Numbered from the stretch's first letter, positions 1 to 9,798 are shown. The stretch is 64,000 nt of DNA from Candidatus Cottocaccamicrobium excrementipullorum (GCA_018713255.1 DVFL01000002.1:1-64000), one strand, 5' to 3'. Numbers and translations are program-made. The notes: generated by a model from the sequence alone, not told the origin.

Positions 1-94
1 GTTCCTCCGGCAGCTTCAAATCTGGGATATAGTAATCTCCGACAAGGATATAATCAATTCCGTTTTCTGTTATTCTTGGTTTCAATTCGCTCAT
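1..94 (-). CDS. TnpV-like transposon-encoded protein, N-terminal part (cut by window edge)
   Basis: Minus strand reads MSELKPRITENGIDYILVGDYYIPDLKLPEE..., resembling TnpV-type proteins of clostridial mobile elements. Confidence 0.6.
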   Translation of the reverse strand, partial: MSELKPRITENGIDYILVGDYYIPDLKLPEE

Positions 95-442
95 ATTTTT
101 AATCTCCTCATTCTGGCTTATTTTTTGCAAGCCTGACTCTCCAGAAATATTGGTAAATCATTGGTAAAATTGAGAATGAAACATAAGAACTACTATTTAT
201 AGAAGTATTTAAGACGATTTGAGACTTTTTATTCTGAACAGTAAATCCTGCCGTGGCAAATAAATAAAATTTTTATCATTTATCCTAAACTCCTTAATTT
301 TGCTGGTTTTCCTTGATATTTCAAGGTTTTTCAGAGACTTGCACCTTCTTGCTGTCTCGGCATATCGCAGCATAATCTGGCATATCTTTGCCCCCAAAAG
401 TAGTACAAAAAGTAGTAAATTGACCTCTATTTTACGGTTTTA

Positions 443-910
443 CTACTCGCCGCTTGCAACCTTTTTCAGCTCGCTTTCGGCATCCTCAAATTTCAAATAG
501 GTGTAGGTGTTCAACGTCACCCCAATATCCGAATGTCCCATGAGGTATTGTAATGTCTTAGGGTTCATGCTGCTTTTTGCCATGTTGGAACAATAAGTGT
601 GCCTGCATACATGGGGCGTTGCCTTTGGCATTTGCACCCGGTAAATACGGTTATCCTTCTGGCAGATATGCTGAAAGTACTTTTCCCAGTGCATAGCGAC
701 CATCAGCCGTCCGTTTTTATCCAGATACAGAAAGCCTCTCCGCCCGCCGATTATCGGCTCAACCTTTGACTTCGACTTGTTCTCCAAAATCTTCTTGAAG
801 CACTCATATACATCATCCGTCATAGGGAGAATCCTGGTGCCGGTCTTTTCCAGTTTCCAACTATAAACAAATTGCACCTGCCCGTTGGTATCGACATTGT
901 TCCTTTTCAT
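443..910 (-). pseudogene. C-terminal fragment of tyrosine recombinase/integrase (Tn1549-type)
   Basis: TPHVCRHTYCSNMAKSSMNPKTLQYLMGHSDIGVTLNTYTYLKFEDA contains the R..HTY..LMGHS..Y catalytic motifs; only 155 aa, with an in-frame stop just upstream of the Met. Confidence 0.8.
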
Positions 911-1070
911 GAAAAAGAGCCTCGCACACGATATATTAACATTATATCATGCAGGAAGCTCTTTTTCTATATTTGGTTTCAGAGGCACACATAATCTCCG
1001 GTTTGCACGATGTTACAATATGTCTGATTTTATGTGTTGTGCGCCAGTTACAGATTTAGGATGCTAAGTT

Positions 1071-1621
1071 TTACTGAATCAATTTTCCGAGTTCATACGC
1101 CTGCCGAATTTCAGGCTTATCTTTAATATCTCCCACGTTCATATTTCCGCCGGCAAGAACATGACCGAGATTTTTCCAGCGCAAATGTTCCTTCAGATGG
1201 TCGTAATAGATAAGTACATCCTCAAAACCATGACCTTCTGCGGCCATCAACAGAGCGGAGGCCCGGTCATGCCCTCTGAGGAAGTTGCCGTCGCTTTCCT
1301 CTAAAGCAAATAGACGATCAAAGGCGGTTCTGATCTGACCGCTCATATTCCAGTAGTAAAGCGGGGTCGCCAACACCACCACATCACATTCCTTTACCGC
1401 TGGATAAATTTGAGCCATATCATCCTTCTGTACACATGGACATTCCCGGCTGCTGTGCCCGCCAAAGCAACCTTTACAGCCGTGGATTTCCATGCTGTCA
1501 AGGAAAAACTACGTTACCGTATTCCCGGCGCTTTCTGCTCCTTCGGTAAATGCTTTTACAAGCATGGAGGTATTGCCTTTTTGCGGGGGCTTCCATTCAG
1601 TATCACAATTCTTTTACCCAT
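1071..1621 (-). pseudogene. flavodoxin / NADPH-dependent FMN reductase family, disrupted
   Basis: MGKRIVILNGSPRKK at 1621, frameshift in an A5 run (1578-1582), then GNTSMLVKAFTEGAESAGNTVT*FFLDSMEIHGCKGC... with an in-frame TAG. Confidence 0.8.
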
Positions 1622-1714
1622 ATCAAACACTCCATTTCTCTCAAATTTTTTCTGCCAGAGCAGCAGCCTGCTGGCAGCCGCCCACATATTTGATGTTTTT
1701 TGTGAACCAGTCTG

Positions 1715-2395
1715 TTATTTTGTACCCGCCAGCAATTCCTTTTTCAGTTTTGGAACTATAACGCTGAAAAACAGCGCTGCGCTGAAAATCGCTCCAACAG
1801 CGTCCGATATTGTTCCAGCCAAAAAGACGAAAGAAACATCGGCTATAAGCGGTATGGTGAAAATGCAGATCACATAAACAAGTTTTCGGGAAACAGAAAG
1901 AGGAAACGCAAACCGCACTTTTCACATAGCAGTTAACCCATCCACAAGGGCATACTGTACAGCTACACCAATCAGCACCATTGTATACATCCGAAGGCTG
2001 GCAGCAGCCTGATGGTTTAAATTACTATCTTGCAAAAATAGCCCTGCAAATAATTGTGGAAATACCTATACGCCAATCCAAAGAAATCCGATATAGATTC
2101 CGTAAAGCAAGAACACCCCTAAAAATGCCTGATGGATTTTTTTATAATGTCTTGCCCCGTAGTGATAACTGTAAACTGTCCCGCACCCGGACGTAATTCC
2201 CTGGGCCGGACATGAAACAATCGTCATAAAGCTCTGCACTACTGTTGCACATGTAATCAATCCATCGCCCCTGCTGATTCCTCCATATTTCCGAAGTATC
2301 ACATTCAGAAAAATAATAATCAGATTATATTGTAAAGCATATTAAAAAATTGCCCAAACATGGCAGGAATCCCCAGACGAAGAATCAAACTTCGT
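1715..2395 (-). pseudogene. MATE-family efflux transporter remnant (internally deleted, in-frame stops)
   Basis: LGIPAMFGQFFNMLYN joined to NVILRKYGGISRGDGLITCATVVQSFMTI...; in-frame TAG after FLWIGV and TGA after VDGLTAM, with homologous reading continuing to KKELLAGTK. Confidence 0.65.
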
Positions 2396-2560
2396 ACAGA
2401 ACTTCCGGCAGTAGTCCCGGATAAGGTCGGCGTACAGTGTCCGGGCATAAAAAGAGCAGGGAACCTTTTTCAAGATTTCCTGCTGGGTGGTGCCGCCGGT
2501 GGGCGGGCGGCTGGTATTCAGTTTTTAAGCGAGATGACCAGCCTGATAAATAAAAATTTG

Positions 2561-3007
2561 TTACTGCATCATCAGTGATAGTTCAATTTCATCTTCGTCC
2601 GCTGCTCCAGTCTCTGTAAAGCCTCTGCTCTTATACAAATTTAGGGCTTGGATATTATCCCTGTTACAGGTTAAGGTTACTCGATTTGAAGAACCAAAAG
2701 GTTTAGTCTTGATATAATCAAGAACACAATCCAGTGCGCTTTTACCATAGCCCCGTCCCTGATTCGATTCGTCAATCATCATATGCCATATATCATATTC
2801 AGGGATATTATAATCGTAAATCACCATAACATAGCCAACCATAATGTCATCTTCATATATTCCCAAAGGCTGACATTGATCCCTATAAACATAAGCTTGT
2901 GCGAGACTGCGAATCGGATGCGAAACAAAGCGTTCTTGTTCTGGTGCAAGTTTCAGATTAAATGCATCAATAAAGTTTTCCTCTGTAATTTTTCTAAGAT
3001 GAATCAT
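2561..3007 (-). CDS. GNAT family N-acetyltransferase
   Basis: GNAT motif NQGRGYGKSALDCVLDYI and C-terminal NIQALNLYKSRGF; start at MIHLRKITEEN preferred over the upstream Met of the ORF track. Confidence 0.85.
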   Translation of the reverse strand: MIHLRKITEENFIDAFNLKLAPEQERFVSHPIRSLAQAYVYRDQCQPLGIYEDDIMVGYVMVIYDYNIPEYDIWHMMIDESNQGRGYGKSALDCVLDYIKTKPFGSSNRVTLTCNRDNIQALNLYKSRGFTETGAADEDEIELSLMMQ

Positions 3008-3097
3008 AAATTCCTCCATAAATTGTTCTGATTTAATCAGTAAGTTGATCTTGTATGAACATCTATAAGGAACGGAGGATTGCATCAAAAACAAATA

Positions 3098-3131
3098 AAA
3101 AGCCGTGGCTAATTAAACCACGGCAAAAAAA
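3098..3131 (-). terminator. Rho-independent terminator
   Basis: GCCGTGG-CTAATTAAA-CCACGGC flanked by A/T runs on both sides. Confidence 0.7.
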
Positions 3132-3339
3132 TCTACAAAATACTATTACAATGCAACCGAGGTCCTCAAAAGATATTCAGATTTTATATTAACCTTGTTA
3201 TTTCTCATAATTGAGCACCTCGCTTTCTATCTGATTTTGCGTAATTATAACATTGAGCATCAATAATGTCAATAACAGCTCACTCATTTGGAATATATAT
3301 TTTATCAAAAGTAACGCAGGCTTACGAGGTACTTGCCAA

Positions 3340-3459
3340 ATGATCCGATTATCCAAAACGCAGATACTTCTGCTCCACGCACAACTCATTACAGAGACCG
3401 GAGGTTCATCTGGCCTGCGCGATGAAAGGATGCTGGACTCTGCACTGAACGCTCCTTTT
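3340..3459 (+). pseudogene. Fic/Doc (death-on-curing) toxin N-terminal fragment
   Basis: MIRLSKTQILLLHAQLITETGGSSGLRDERMLDSALNAPF matches the Doc-family N-terminus, then homology stops abruptly. Confidence 0.7.
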
Positions 3460-3940
3460 ATTTGCGATTCCACATCCCATACTCTATGAATCAATGCATT
3501 TGCAATTGCTTCTCTGAATGCAGCTTCCGGTATTTTTTCTGCCTTTTTCCGATGGGCGCCTTGGATTTCTTCGTATTGATAATAATCTTTGAATACCTCC
3601 AGTGCTTTTTCATATACTGCCAAAATCAGTCTTGATAATTCCAGTACGTCAACCTCTATGTTTGCGGTATCATTTCGTTTGTATGCTTTTGATTTGTATA
3701 AATATGGCTTTTGAAGCCCGCTTTTTACAGTCAGTTTTATCGTTCTGTCATTATTCTGCAATTCCAGTGTGTAATCGGGCTGCGGAGTAATGCTGTCATT
3801 GATTTTGTTCTCAATATCCAGGCATGCTTGTTTTACATCTCTCAGTCCTTTAACATTACCATTGTCATCAATACCAAAAAAATTTCTCCGCCATCGTAAT
3901 TCGAAAAGGCACTTACTGTTTTTAAAATAGCAGACAAGAT
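3458..3940 (-). pseudogene. AlbA_2/Schlafen-like ATP-binding domain protein fragment
   Basis: SAFSNYDGGEIFFGIDDNGNVKGLRD (read across a T7 frameshift at 3876-3882) ... EAAFREAIANALIHRVWDVESQIK, then runs antisense through the Doc fragment. Confidence 0.7.
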
Positions 3941-4594
3941 CCTCGCAATTACCGTACTCCACCAAATTATCACCTGCCCGCCGAACAGAGGCGGCAAAAT
4001 CAGCATAAGCAAAAGCATGAGAACCGGCTCGATAAATGTCAGCAAATAGGATAGCGCGCTTTTTTCCGAGGCGTAAAAGCTGGCTGTTGTGATGCGAGTA
4101 ACTGCTACAAACGGGACTGAAATGAGGAAAATCGGAATGATTTTCGCCACTTCTACATTTACATCATTGGATGCACCGAACAAAAGTCCCAGACTTCCTC
4201 TTGTGAGATACATAACAGCGCAGCCGATTACAGTCAAAAGTATAGCAAAGGCATACGCCAGCCTCCGAATACTTTTCAGCCGTGCAAAGTCCCGTTCTCC
4301 GTAACACCGGCTAATGAGAGGCTGGCTGCCATCACCTACGCCTTGAAAGATCAGGTAGATAATACAAATCATATATGCGATGCAAGCGTATACTGCAATC
4401 GCCGATTCCCCTCCGTAAGAAGCAGAAAATCGGTTGATGATAATCAAAGAGATGTTGGGTGACATGGCAAGGCCAAAAGGGGCAATCCCGATTTTCAGGA
4501 CAGACATTGACACCTTGCCGATTTTTGAAAACGGAATTTTTAAGGTAAACTGCTTCTTTTGGATAATCGTTACCGGAAAGTAACTACACCACAA
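3940..4594 (-). pseudogene. MATE-family efflux transporter, truncated at both ends
   Basis: IGIAPFGLAMSPNISLIIINRFSASYGGESAIAVYACIAY... GVGDGSQPLISRCYGERD is MATE C-terminal half; the end is fused to AlbA_2 sequence. Confidence 0.75.
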
Positions 4595-4687
4595 TATTGT
4601 GCGTACTTCACAGCATGAAAAGACGCTGATAAAATAGAATCGTCAAAGGGAAACAACCCAACACTGCATTGATAGGAGGTATTCATT

Positions 4688-5089
4688 ATGAACGAAGTTG
4701 TAAAGTTTTTGCAGGAAAATCCTGTACAGTATCTGGCTACCGTAGGCCGTGACGGAAAGGCAAAGTGCCGCCCCTTCATGTTTGCCGGGGAGATGGACGG
4801 CAAGCTGTGGTTCTGCACCAACAACACCAAGGAAGTGTACAAGGATATGCAGGCAAACCCCAATATCGAAGTTTCTGTTTCTAGCCCGGCTTATGCGTGG
4901 ATTCGTCTGAACGGCGAGGCCGTGTTTGAGAACAACATGGCTGCCAAAGAGATGTGCATCCAGAATCCCATCGTCAAGGGGCAGTACGGCGAGGCAGCTA
5001 ATCCCATCTTCCAGGTGTTCTATCTCAAGAACGCCCATGCCGTGATCGCCGACTTCTCCGGCAATCCGCCCAAGGAATACGACCTGTAA
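4688..5089 (+). CDS. pyridoxamine 5'-phosphate oxidase (PNPOx) family protein
   Basis: MNEVVKFLQENPVQYLATVGRDGKAKCRPFMFAGEMDGKLWFCTNN; RBS taggaggt upstream. Confidence 0.9.
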   Translation: MNEVVKFLQENPVQYLATVGRDGKAKCRPFMFAGEMDGKLWFCTNNTKEVYKDMQANPNIEVSVSSPAYAWIRLNGEAVFENNMAAKEMCIQNPIVKGQYGEAANPIFQVFYLKNAHAVIADFSGNPPKEYDL

Positions 5090-5291
5090 GCAGAACTTTC
5101 CAAATATCTTCGGGGCAAGGTGGAATTTCTGACCGGCGGATATATAAGATAAAAAAGACAGCGCTTATCGCCTGTCTGGCTGCTAGTGTTATTCAACTTA
5201 CTGAAGGGAATCGGCATCAGCATTGTCACGATGCTGCTTGATAAAAGGCTTACCCCAATCTTAAAGGGCAGACAGGAATAGGAGGTACATC

Positions 5292-5912
5292 ATGCAGACC
5301 AGAGATTATCTGAAATATATTGTGGAACAAATACACTCTACCGTATTTGCTACTGTAGACAGCGAGGGACGGCCCGTTACCTGTGCCATCGACATTATGG
5401 ATTACGATGAAAGCGGCTTTTATTTTCTGACTGCCAAGGGCAAAAACTTTTATGACCGGCTGAAAGCCAATGAAAACATCGCCTTTACCGCCATGAAAGG
5501 CGATGATACCCTGTCCTGTGTGGCGGTATCGGTACGGGGCAAGGCAAAAGAAATCGGTTCGGACAGGCTGCTCGACTTATTCCGCAAAAATCCCTATATG
5601 GAAAAGATTTATCCCGACGCCTGTTCCCGCAGCGCCCTTACCGTATTCAAAATCTATGAGGGAACTGGAGAATGGTTCGATCTCTCCAAACAACCCATAG
5701 AACGGGCCAGCTTTTCTTTCGGCGGCGCACAGGCAAAGGAGACTGGTTATTTTGTGACAGATCATTGTATTGGGTGCAAATTGTGCTATTCAAAATGCCC
5801 GCAGAAGTGCATTGATATTACGCAGAAGCCCGTCAAGATCGAACAGGAACACTGTCTGCACTGCGGGAACTGTTTTGAAATTTGTCCCGCAGGAGCAATC
5901 GAAAGAAGGTAA
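5292..5912 (+). CDS. PNPOx-like domain fused to C-terminal 2x[4Fe-4S] ferredoxin domain
   Basis: N-terminal FMN-binding split barrel; C-terminal CIGCKLCYSKCPQKC and CLHCGNCFEICPAGA. Confidence 0.92.
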   Translation: MQTRDYLKYIVEQIHSTVFATVDSEGRPVTCAIDIMDYDESGFYFLTAKGKNFYDRLKANENIAFTAMKGDDTLSCVAVSVRGKAKEIGSDRLLDLFRKNPYMEKIYPDACSRSALTVFKIYEGTGEWFDLSKQPIERASFSFGGAQAKETGYFVTDHCIGCKLCYSKCPQKCIDITQKPVKIEQEHCLHCGNCFEICPAGAIERR

Positions 5913-5918
5913 CGGCTT

Positions 5919-6704
5919 ATGACGCAGATAACGACTCAGGAACAGCGTCTTGACTTTTTGATCCGCTGTTTGCTGAATGAAAAAGAAGAATATAGAGGCA
6001 TAGTGATTCCTGCTGATAAGCGGGAGAAACAGCGTCTTTTTCGGAGTTTAATGAATGTGCGCCCGCCTGTTTTGGCAAGTGAGGAATTTTTGAAAGTGCA
6101 GGACGCCTATCTGCAAGAGCGCCTTGAGGAACGGGGCGTTACTAAATTGGAAGATTTAACGCCGGTACAGCCTGGACTGTATCTCTGGCAGGGTGACATT
6201 ACCACCCTTGCTGCCGACGCCATCGTAAATGCGGCAAACAGCCAAATGCTGGGATGTTTCGTTCCTTGCCACGGCTGCATTGACAATGCCATTCACACTT
6301 ATGCGGGTATACAGCTCCGGCTTGAATGTGCAGATCTCATGGCAGCACAAAAGAAAGAAGAACCCACAGGTAAGGCAAAAATCACGAAAGCATACAATCT
6401 TCCCTGCCGCTATGTGCTGCACACCGTCGGCCCCATCATTTACGGAGCAGTGACAAAGACAGACCGGGAATTGCTGGTCGGCTGTTATCGCTCCTGCCTG
6501 GATTTGGCGGCAGCCCATCGCTTACAGAGTGTGGCGTTTTGCTGTATCTCCACCGGAGAATTTCATTTCCCGGGCGAGTTGGCGGCAGAAATTGCTGTAC
6601 AGACGGTCAAAACATGGCAGCAGCAGAATCCGAACCAAATCGAGGTGATTTTCAATGTTTTTAAAGACAGCGACGATAAAATCTACAAACGCCTGTTGCA
6701 ATAA
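5919..6704 (+). CDS. Zn-type macrodomain protein, probable protein-ADP-ribose hydrolase
   Basis: AADAIVNAANSQMLGCFVPCHGCIDNAIHTYAGIQLRLECADLM and ISTGEFHFPGELAAEIAV, typical of SirTM-linked macrodomains. Confidence 0.92.
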   Translation: MTQITTQEQRLDFLIRCLLNEKEEYRGIVIPADKREKQRLFRSLMNVRPPVLASEEFLKVQDAYLQERLEERGVTKLEDLTPVQPGLYLWQGDITTLAADAIVNAANSQMLGCFVPCHGCIDNAIHTYAGIQLRLECADLMAAQKKEEPTGKAKITKAYNLPCRYVLHTVGPIIYGAVTKTDRELLVGCYRSCLDLAAAHRLQSVAFCCISTGEFHFPGELAAEIAVQTVKTWQQQNPNQIEVIFNVFKDSDDKIYKRLLQ

Positions 6705-7575
6705 AATATCGCGGTTGAAATATGAACTGGAAACTGCGGACGCAGTGATCATCGGTGCCGGGGCGGGGCTTTCTGCCTCAGCCGGACTGGATTATTCTGG
6801 AAAACGGTTTGAACGATATTTTGGAGACTTCCAGAAAAAATATGGCATCCGGGATATGTATTCCGGTGGCTTTTACCCTTTTGCCAGCCTTGAGGAACAC
6901 TGGGCCTGGTGGAGTCGGCAAATCATGCTGAACCGCTACGGACAGGCGCCAAAACCGGTTTACGAGGATCTGCTGGGACTGGTAAATGAAAAAGATTACT
7001 TCGTCCTTACTACCAATGTAGATCACAAATTTCAACTGGCTGGCTTTGACAAGAAGCGATTGTTCTACACCCAGGGGGATTACGGCCTGTGGCAATGCTC
7101 CAAGCCTTGTCATCAGGAAACCTATGACAATCAGGAGACCGTCCGTCAAATGGTGGAGGGCCAGGGCTTCTGTGCAACGGAAGATGGTATGGAACTGCCC
7201 GCGGCTGTCGTTCCCAAAATGACCGTTCCTGCGGAACTGGTTCCTTACTGTCCTAAATGCGGCGAGCCTATGAACATGAATCTCCGGTGTGACGATACCT
7301 TTGTTCAAGATGACGGCTGGTATGCCGCAGCCAATCAGTATGATGATTTTCTCCGCCGTCACAAGGAATCAAAAATTCTATTTCTGGAGTTAGGCGTGGG
7401 CGGCAATACCCCCAGCATCATAAAATATCCGTTTTGGAAAATGACCTGCCAAAACCCGAAGGCAATCTATGCCTGTGTAAACCTTTCAGAAGCATACTGC
7501 CCGAAAGAAATTCAGAGACAAGCCATTTGTATTGAAGGAGATATTGGAAAAATTTTGAGTATGTTACACTTATAA
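6655..7575 (+). CDS. Sir2-family protein, SirTM-type (class M) NAD-dependent ADP-ribosyltransferase-like
   Basis: AVIIGAGAGLSASAGLDYSG, LTTNVDHKFQLAGF, zinc Cys pairs CSKPC / CPKCGEPM; overlaps the macrodomain gene by 50 nt if the ATG at 6655 is used. Confidence 0.88.
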   Translation: MFLKTATIKSTNACCNKISRLKYELETADAVIIGAGAGLSASAGLDYSGKRFERYFGDFQKKYGIRDMYSGGFYPFASLEEHWAWWSRQIMLNRYGQAPKPVYEDLLGLVNEKDYFVLTTNVDHKFQLAGFDKKRLFYTQGDYGLWQCSKPCHQETYDNQETVRQMVEGQGFCATEDGMELPAAVVPKMTVPAELVPYCPKCGEPMNMNLRCDDTFVQDDGWYAAANQYDDFLRRHKESKILFLELGVGGNTPSIIKYPFWKMTCQNPKAIYACVNLSEAYCPKEIQRQAICIEGDIGKILSMLHL

Positions 7576-7779
7576 AGCCAGCTTTTGACATTTGCTGTTT
7601 GATAAAATTGTTGCTGGAGCTTAATTCTGTCCATGATTGCCGTTGTGTACCATGCAGAACTTGCAGCCGCTAATCGCCGCGCTATTCAAGTCTCGCTTTG
7701 ACCGTCGGGCGTAGACTTACCCTCGCGGATATGGTAAAATCGCAGCAAAACTATCTTAGGTTTAGGAGGAGGATTTTAC

Positions 7780-8034
7780 ATGAGATGCCCTATCTGTGGA
7801 AACGAAATGGAGGAAGGGGGCCTGATTGTAGATGGCATGGCTCCCGGCTGGGTTCCAATGGAGCAATTTAAGCGAAAAGGGGCGAAACGGCTGCTCTATA
7901 CGGGCTTGCGTACAATCGGAAAAACGAATTATTTTCTGGGACAGACAAGAATTTCCAATGCATATTTTTGTAAAAATTGCAATAAAATAGCGAGTATATT
8001 TGATGTGACAAATAATTTGGACGATAAAACTTAA
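7780..8034 (+). CDS. small zinc-ribbon protein (PF20097/DUF6487-like)
   Basis: MRCPICGNEMEEGGLIVDG...ISNAYFCKNCNKI; RBS aggaggagg. Confidence 0.75.
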   Translation: MRCPICGNEMEEGGLIVDGMAPGWVPMEQFKRKGAKRLLYTGLRTIGKTNYFLGQTRISNAYFCKNCNKIASIFDVTNNLDDKT

Positions 8035-8424
8035 CCATAAAGAAAAAAGAATATCCGCCGTCACCGGCGGACAGCGAAGCCCCTCTCCGGCGTTATATTG
8101 GAGAAAGAAAAAGACAGCGAACAGCGGGCCGAAAGCCCCGTTCCATTCACTCGAGCCGCGTAGCAGGGTTTAGGGAAGGCACTTCCCAACAAGTTATTCG
8201 CGAGGGGAAAAATCTACAATTTTGCGGTTTTTGGAACCGTGGTAGAAACTTGCGCTGTAACTGCCGCAGACTGCCCCTGTTAGAGTTTTTCCGTACCTTA
8301 CGCCGATTATCTCCGCCGCGCTGGTTCCGTGTGGCTGTCCTGCCCCTTGACGGGGAACTGGCCGTAGCCCTTTTGTACCGAGAAAGTCGGAAACAAAGGC
8401 ATCTTTGTTCTCATTATAAATTGA

Positions 8425-8844
8425 TCAAATTGCCTTTACGAAAAACATCTCCATTGGCTGCTCATGTTTTGGAATATCCATAATAATACCTCCACAATCT
8501 TTGTAGCCCAATTTTCTATAAAAATGCTGTGCTTCTTCATCAACTTGTGTAGAAGTCAACACCATATCATATCCTTTTGATTTCATATCTTCTTCCCAAT
8601 ATTCCATAAGTATTTTCCCAAACCCTTTTCCCTGACGCTTCCAATCAATGAACAACATCGTGCAAAATGGTATGTTATCCCAGAAAAGATTAAATCTTAG
8701 TAATCCTATCGGTATATTGTTTTCCAACAAAACATACCCCTGCTGATCACGAACTTTTTTCTTAAATTCATTATCAGGCAAATGTCGATCAAGCCCATAC
8801 CAAAATTTTTTGTCGCCTAACTGTACATATCTAATTTCAATCAT
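8425..8844 (-). CDS. GNAT family N-acetyltransferase
   Basis: LFIDWKRQGKGFGKILMEYWEEDMKSKGYDMVLTSTQVDEEAQHFYRKLGYKDCGGI. Confidence 0.88.
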   Translation of the reverse strand: MIEIRYVQLGDKKFWYGLDRHLPDNEFKKKVRDQQGYVLLENNIPIGLLRFNLFWDNIPFCTMLFIDWKRQGKGFGKILMEYWEEDMKSKGYDMVLTSTQVDEEAQHFYRKLGYKDCGGIIMDIPKHEQPMEMFFVKAI

Positions 8845-9000
8845 AATATCTCACCATTAAATTCCAGTTTGTCGTTGACCACATTATACTATGAACGGCT
8901 GCTTTTGGAAATAGATGAATTTATCTGCTGCAGATTGCCCCTGTCTGGGGTTGCCCCGAAAGAAGATAATATAGACGATAACGTTTTAAGTATTCATACT

Positions 9001-9657
9001 TTAATCATGCTGAAAAATAAAATTGCCTTGATTGTATTCTAATTTAAAAATAGTGGCGTTTTTAACTTTGTCCATAGTGGATAATTGTTCTGGCGAAAAA
9101 AGATAGAATAAGGTTTTAATCGCAAAAGCATGAGTTACCACTAATATATTGCCGCCATCATCATATAATTCAGCCATATCAAAGAAAACACTTTTCAAAC
9201 GCTTTAAAATGTCTGAAAAAGGTTCTGCCATGCCTGTTGTGTCATGATGATAAATTTCCGAAGCAACATCGGCAAGACGCTTGTTTAATTCTGCAAATGA
9301 TGAAACTCCTCCTAACCATTTAGATACAGTTTGAACAAATATTGAATTATTTTCTCCCTCCATAATACCTAAGCACCATTCACGCAGCCGTCGATCATCT
9401 TGAATTTTAATGTTGTCATTCCCACTCATTGACAAAATCAATTCTGCCGTTTGTATGGCCCTAATTGTGTCACTGGTAAATACTGCTTTAAAAGCAGTAC
9501 CTTTAAGTTTATTTCCCAATTCAATCGCTGTATTATTTCCATTATCAGTAAGGGGTGAGTCACTCCAGCCTTGTGCTCTGTTTAGACTATTCAATAAAGT
9601 TTCGCCATGCCGAACAATATAAAAAGTGACAGCCATTCTTTCCCTCCCTATTTCCAT
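9001..9657 (-). CDS. histidine phosphatase family protein
   Basis: FYIVRHGETLLNSLNRAQGWSDSPLTDNG phosphohistidine motif; later VVTHAFAIKTL. Confidence 0.9.
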   Translation of the reverse strand: MEIGRERMAVTFYIVRHGETLLNSLNRAQGWSDSPLTDNGNNTAIELGNKLKGTAFKAVFTSDTIRAIQTAELILSMSGNDNIKIQDDRRLREWCLGIMEGENNSIFVQTVSKWLGGVSSFAELNKRLADVASEIYHHDTTGMAEPFSDILKRLKSVFFDMAELYDDGGNILVVTHAFAIKTLFYLFSPEQLSTMDKVKNATIFKLEYNQGNFIFQHD

Positions 9658-9753
9658 TTTATCGCTGGCTCTATTATACTATGAACGGCAGCTTTGGGGA
9701 ATAGCGAAATAAGCCGGTCTTAATCCTAACGTACTAATTGTCATAAATAGGAA

Positions 9754-9783
9754 AAGGCAGCGGCAATAGGCTCCGCTGCCCTT
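9754..9783 (-). terminator. Rho-independent terminator downstream of PNPOx gene
   Basis: GGCAGCGG-CAATAGGCT-CCGCTGCC, U-rich on the minus strand. Confidence 0.65.
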
Positions 9784-9798
9784 CATGTGGATATGTTC

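Noticed and set aside
2360-2578. Plus-strand ORF MAGIPRRRIKLRTELPAV...
   Set aside because: Antisense to the MATE remnant; no family resemblance
8250-8483. ORF MRCNCRRLPLLEFFRTLRRLSPPRW... as a gene
   Set aside because: Arg/Leu-rich translation of a GC-rich noncoding block, no RBS, overlaps antisense to the GNAT gene
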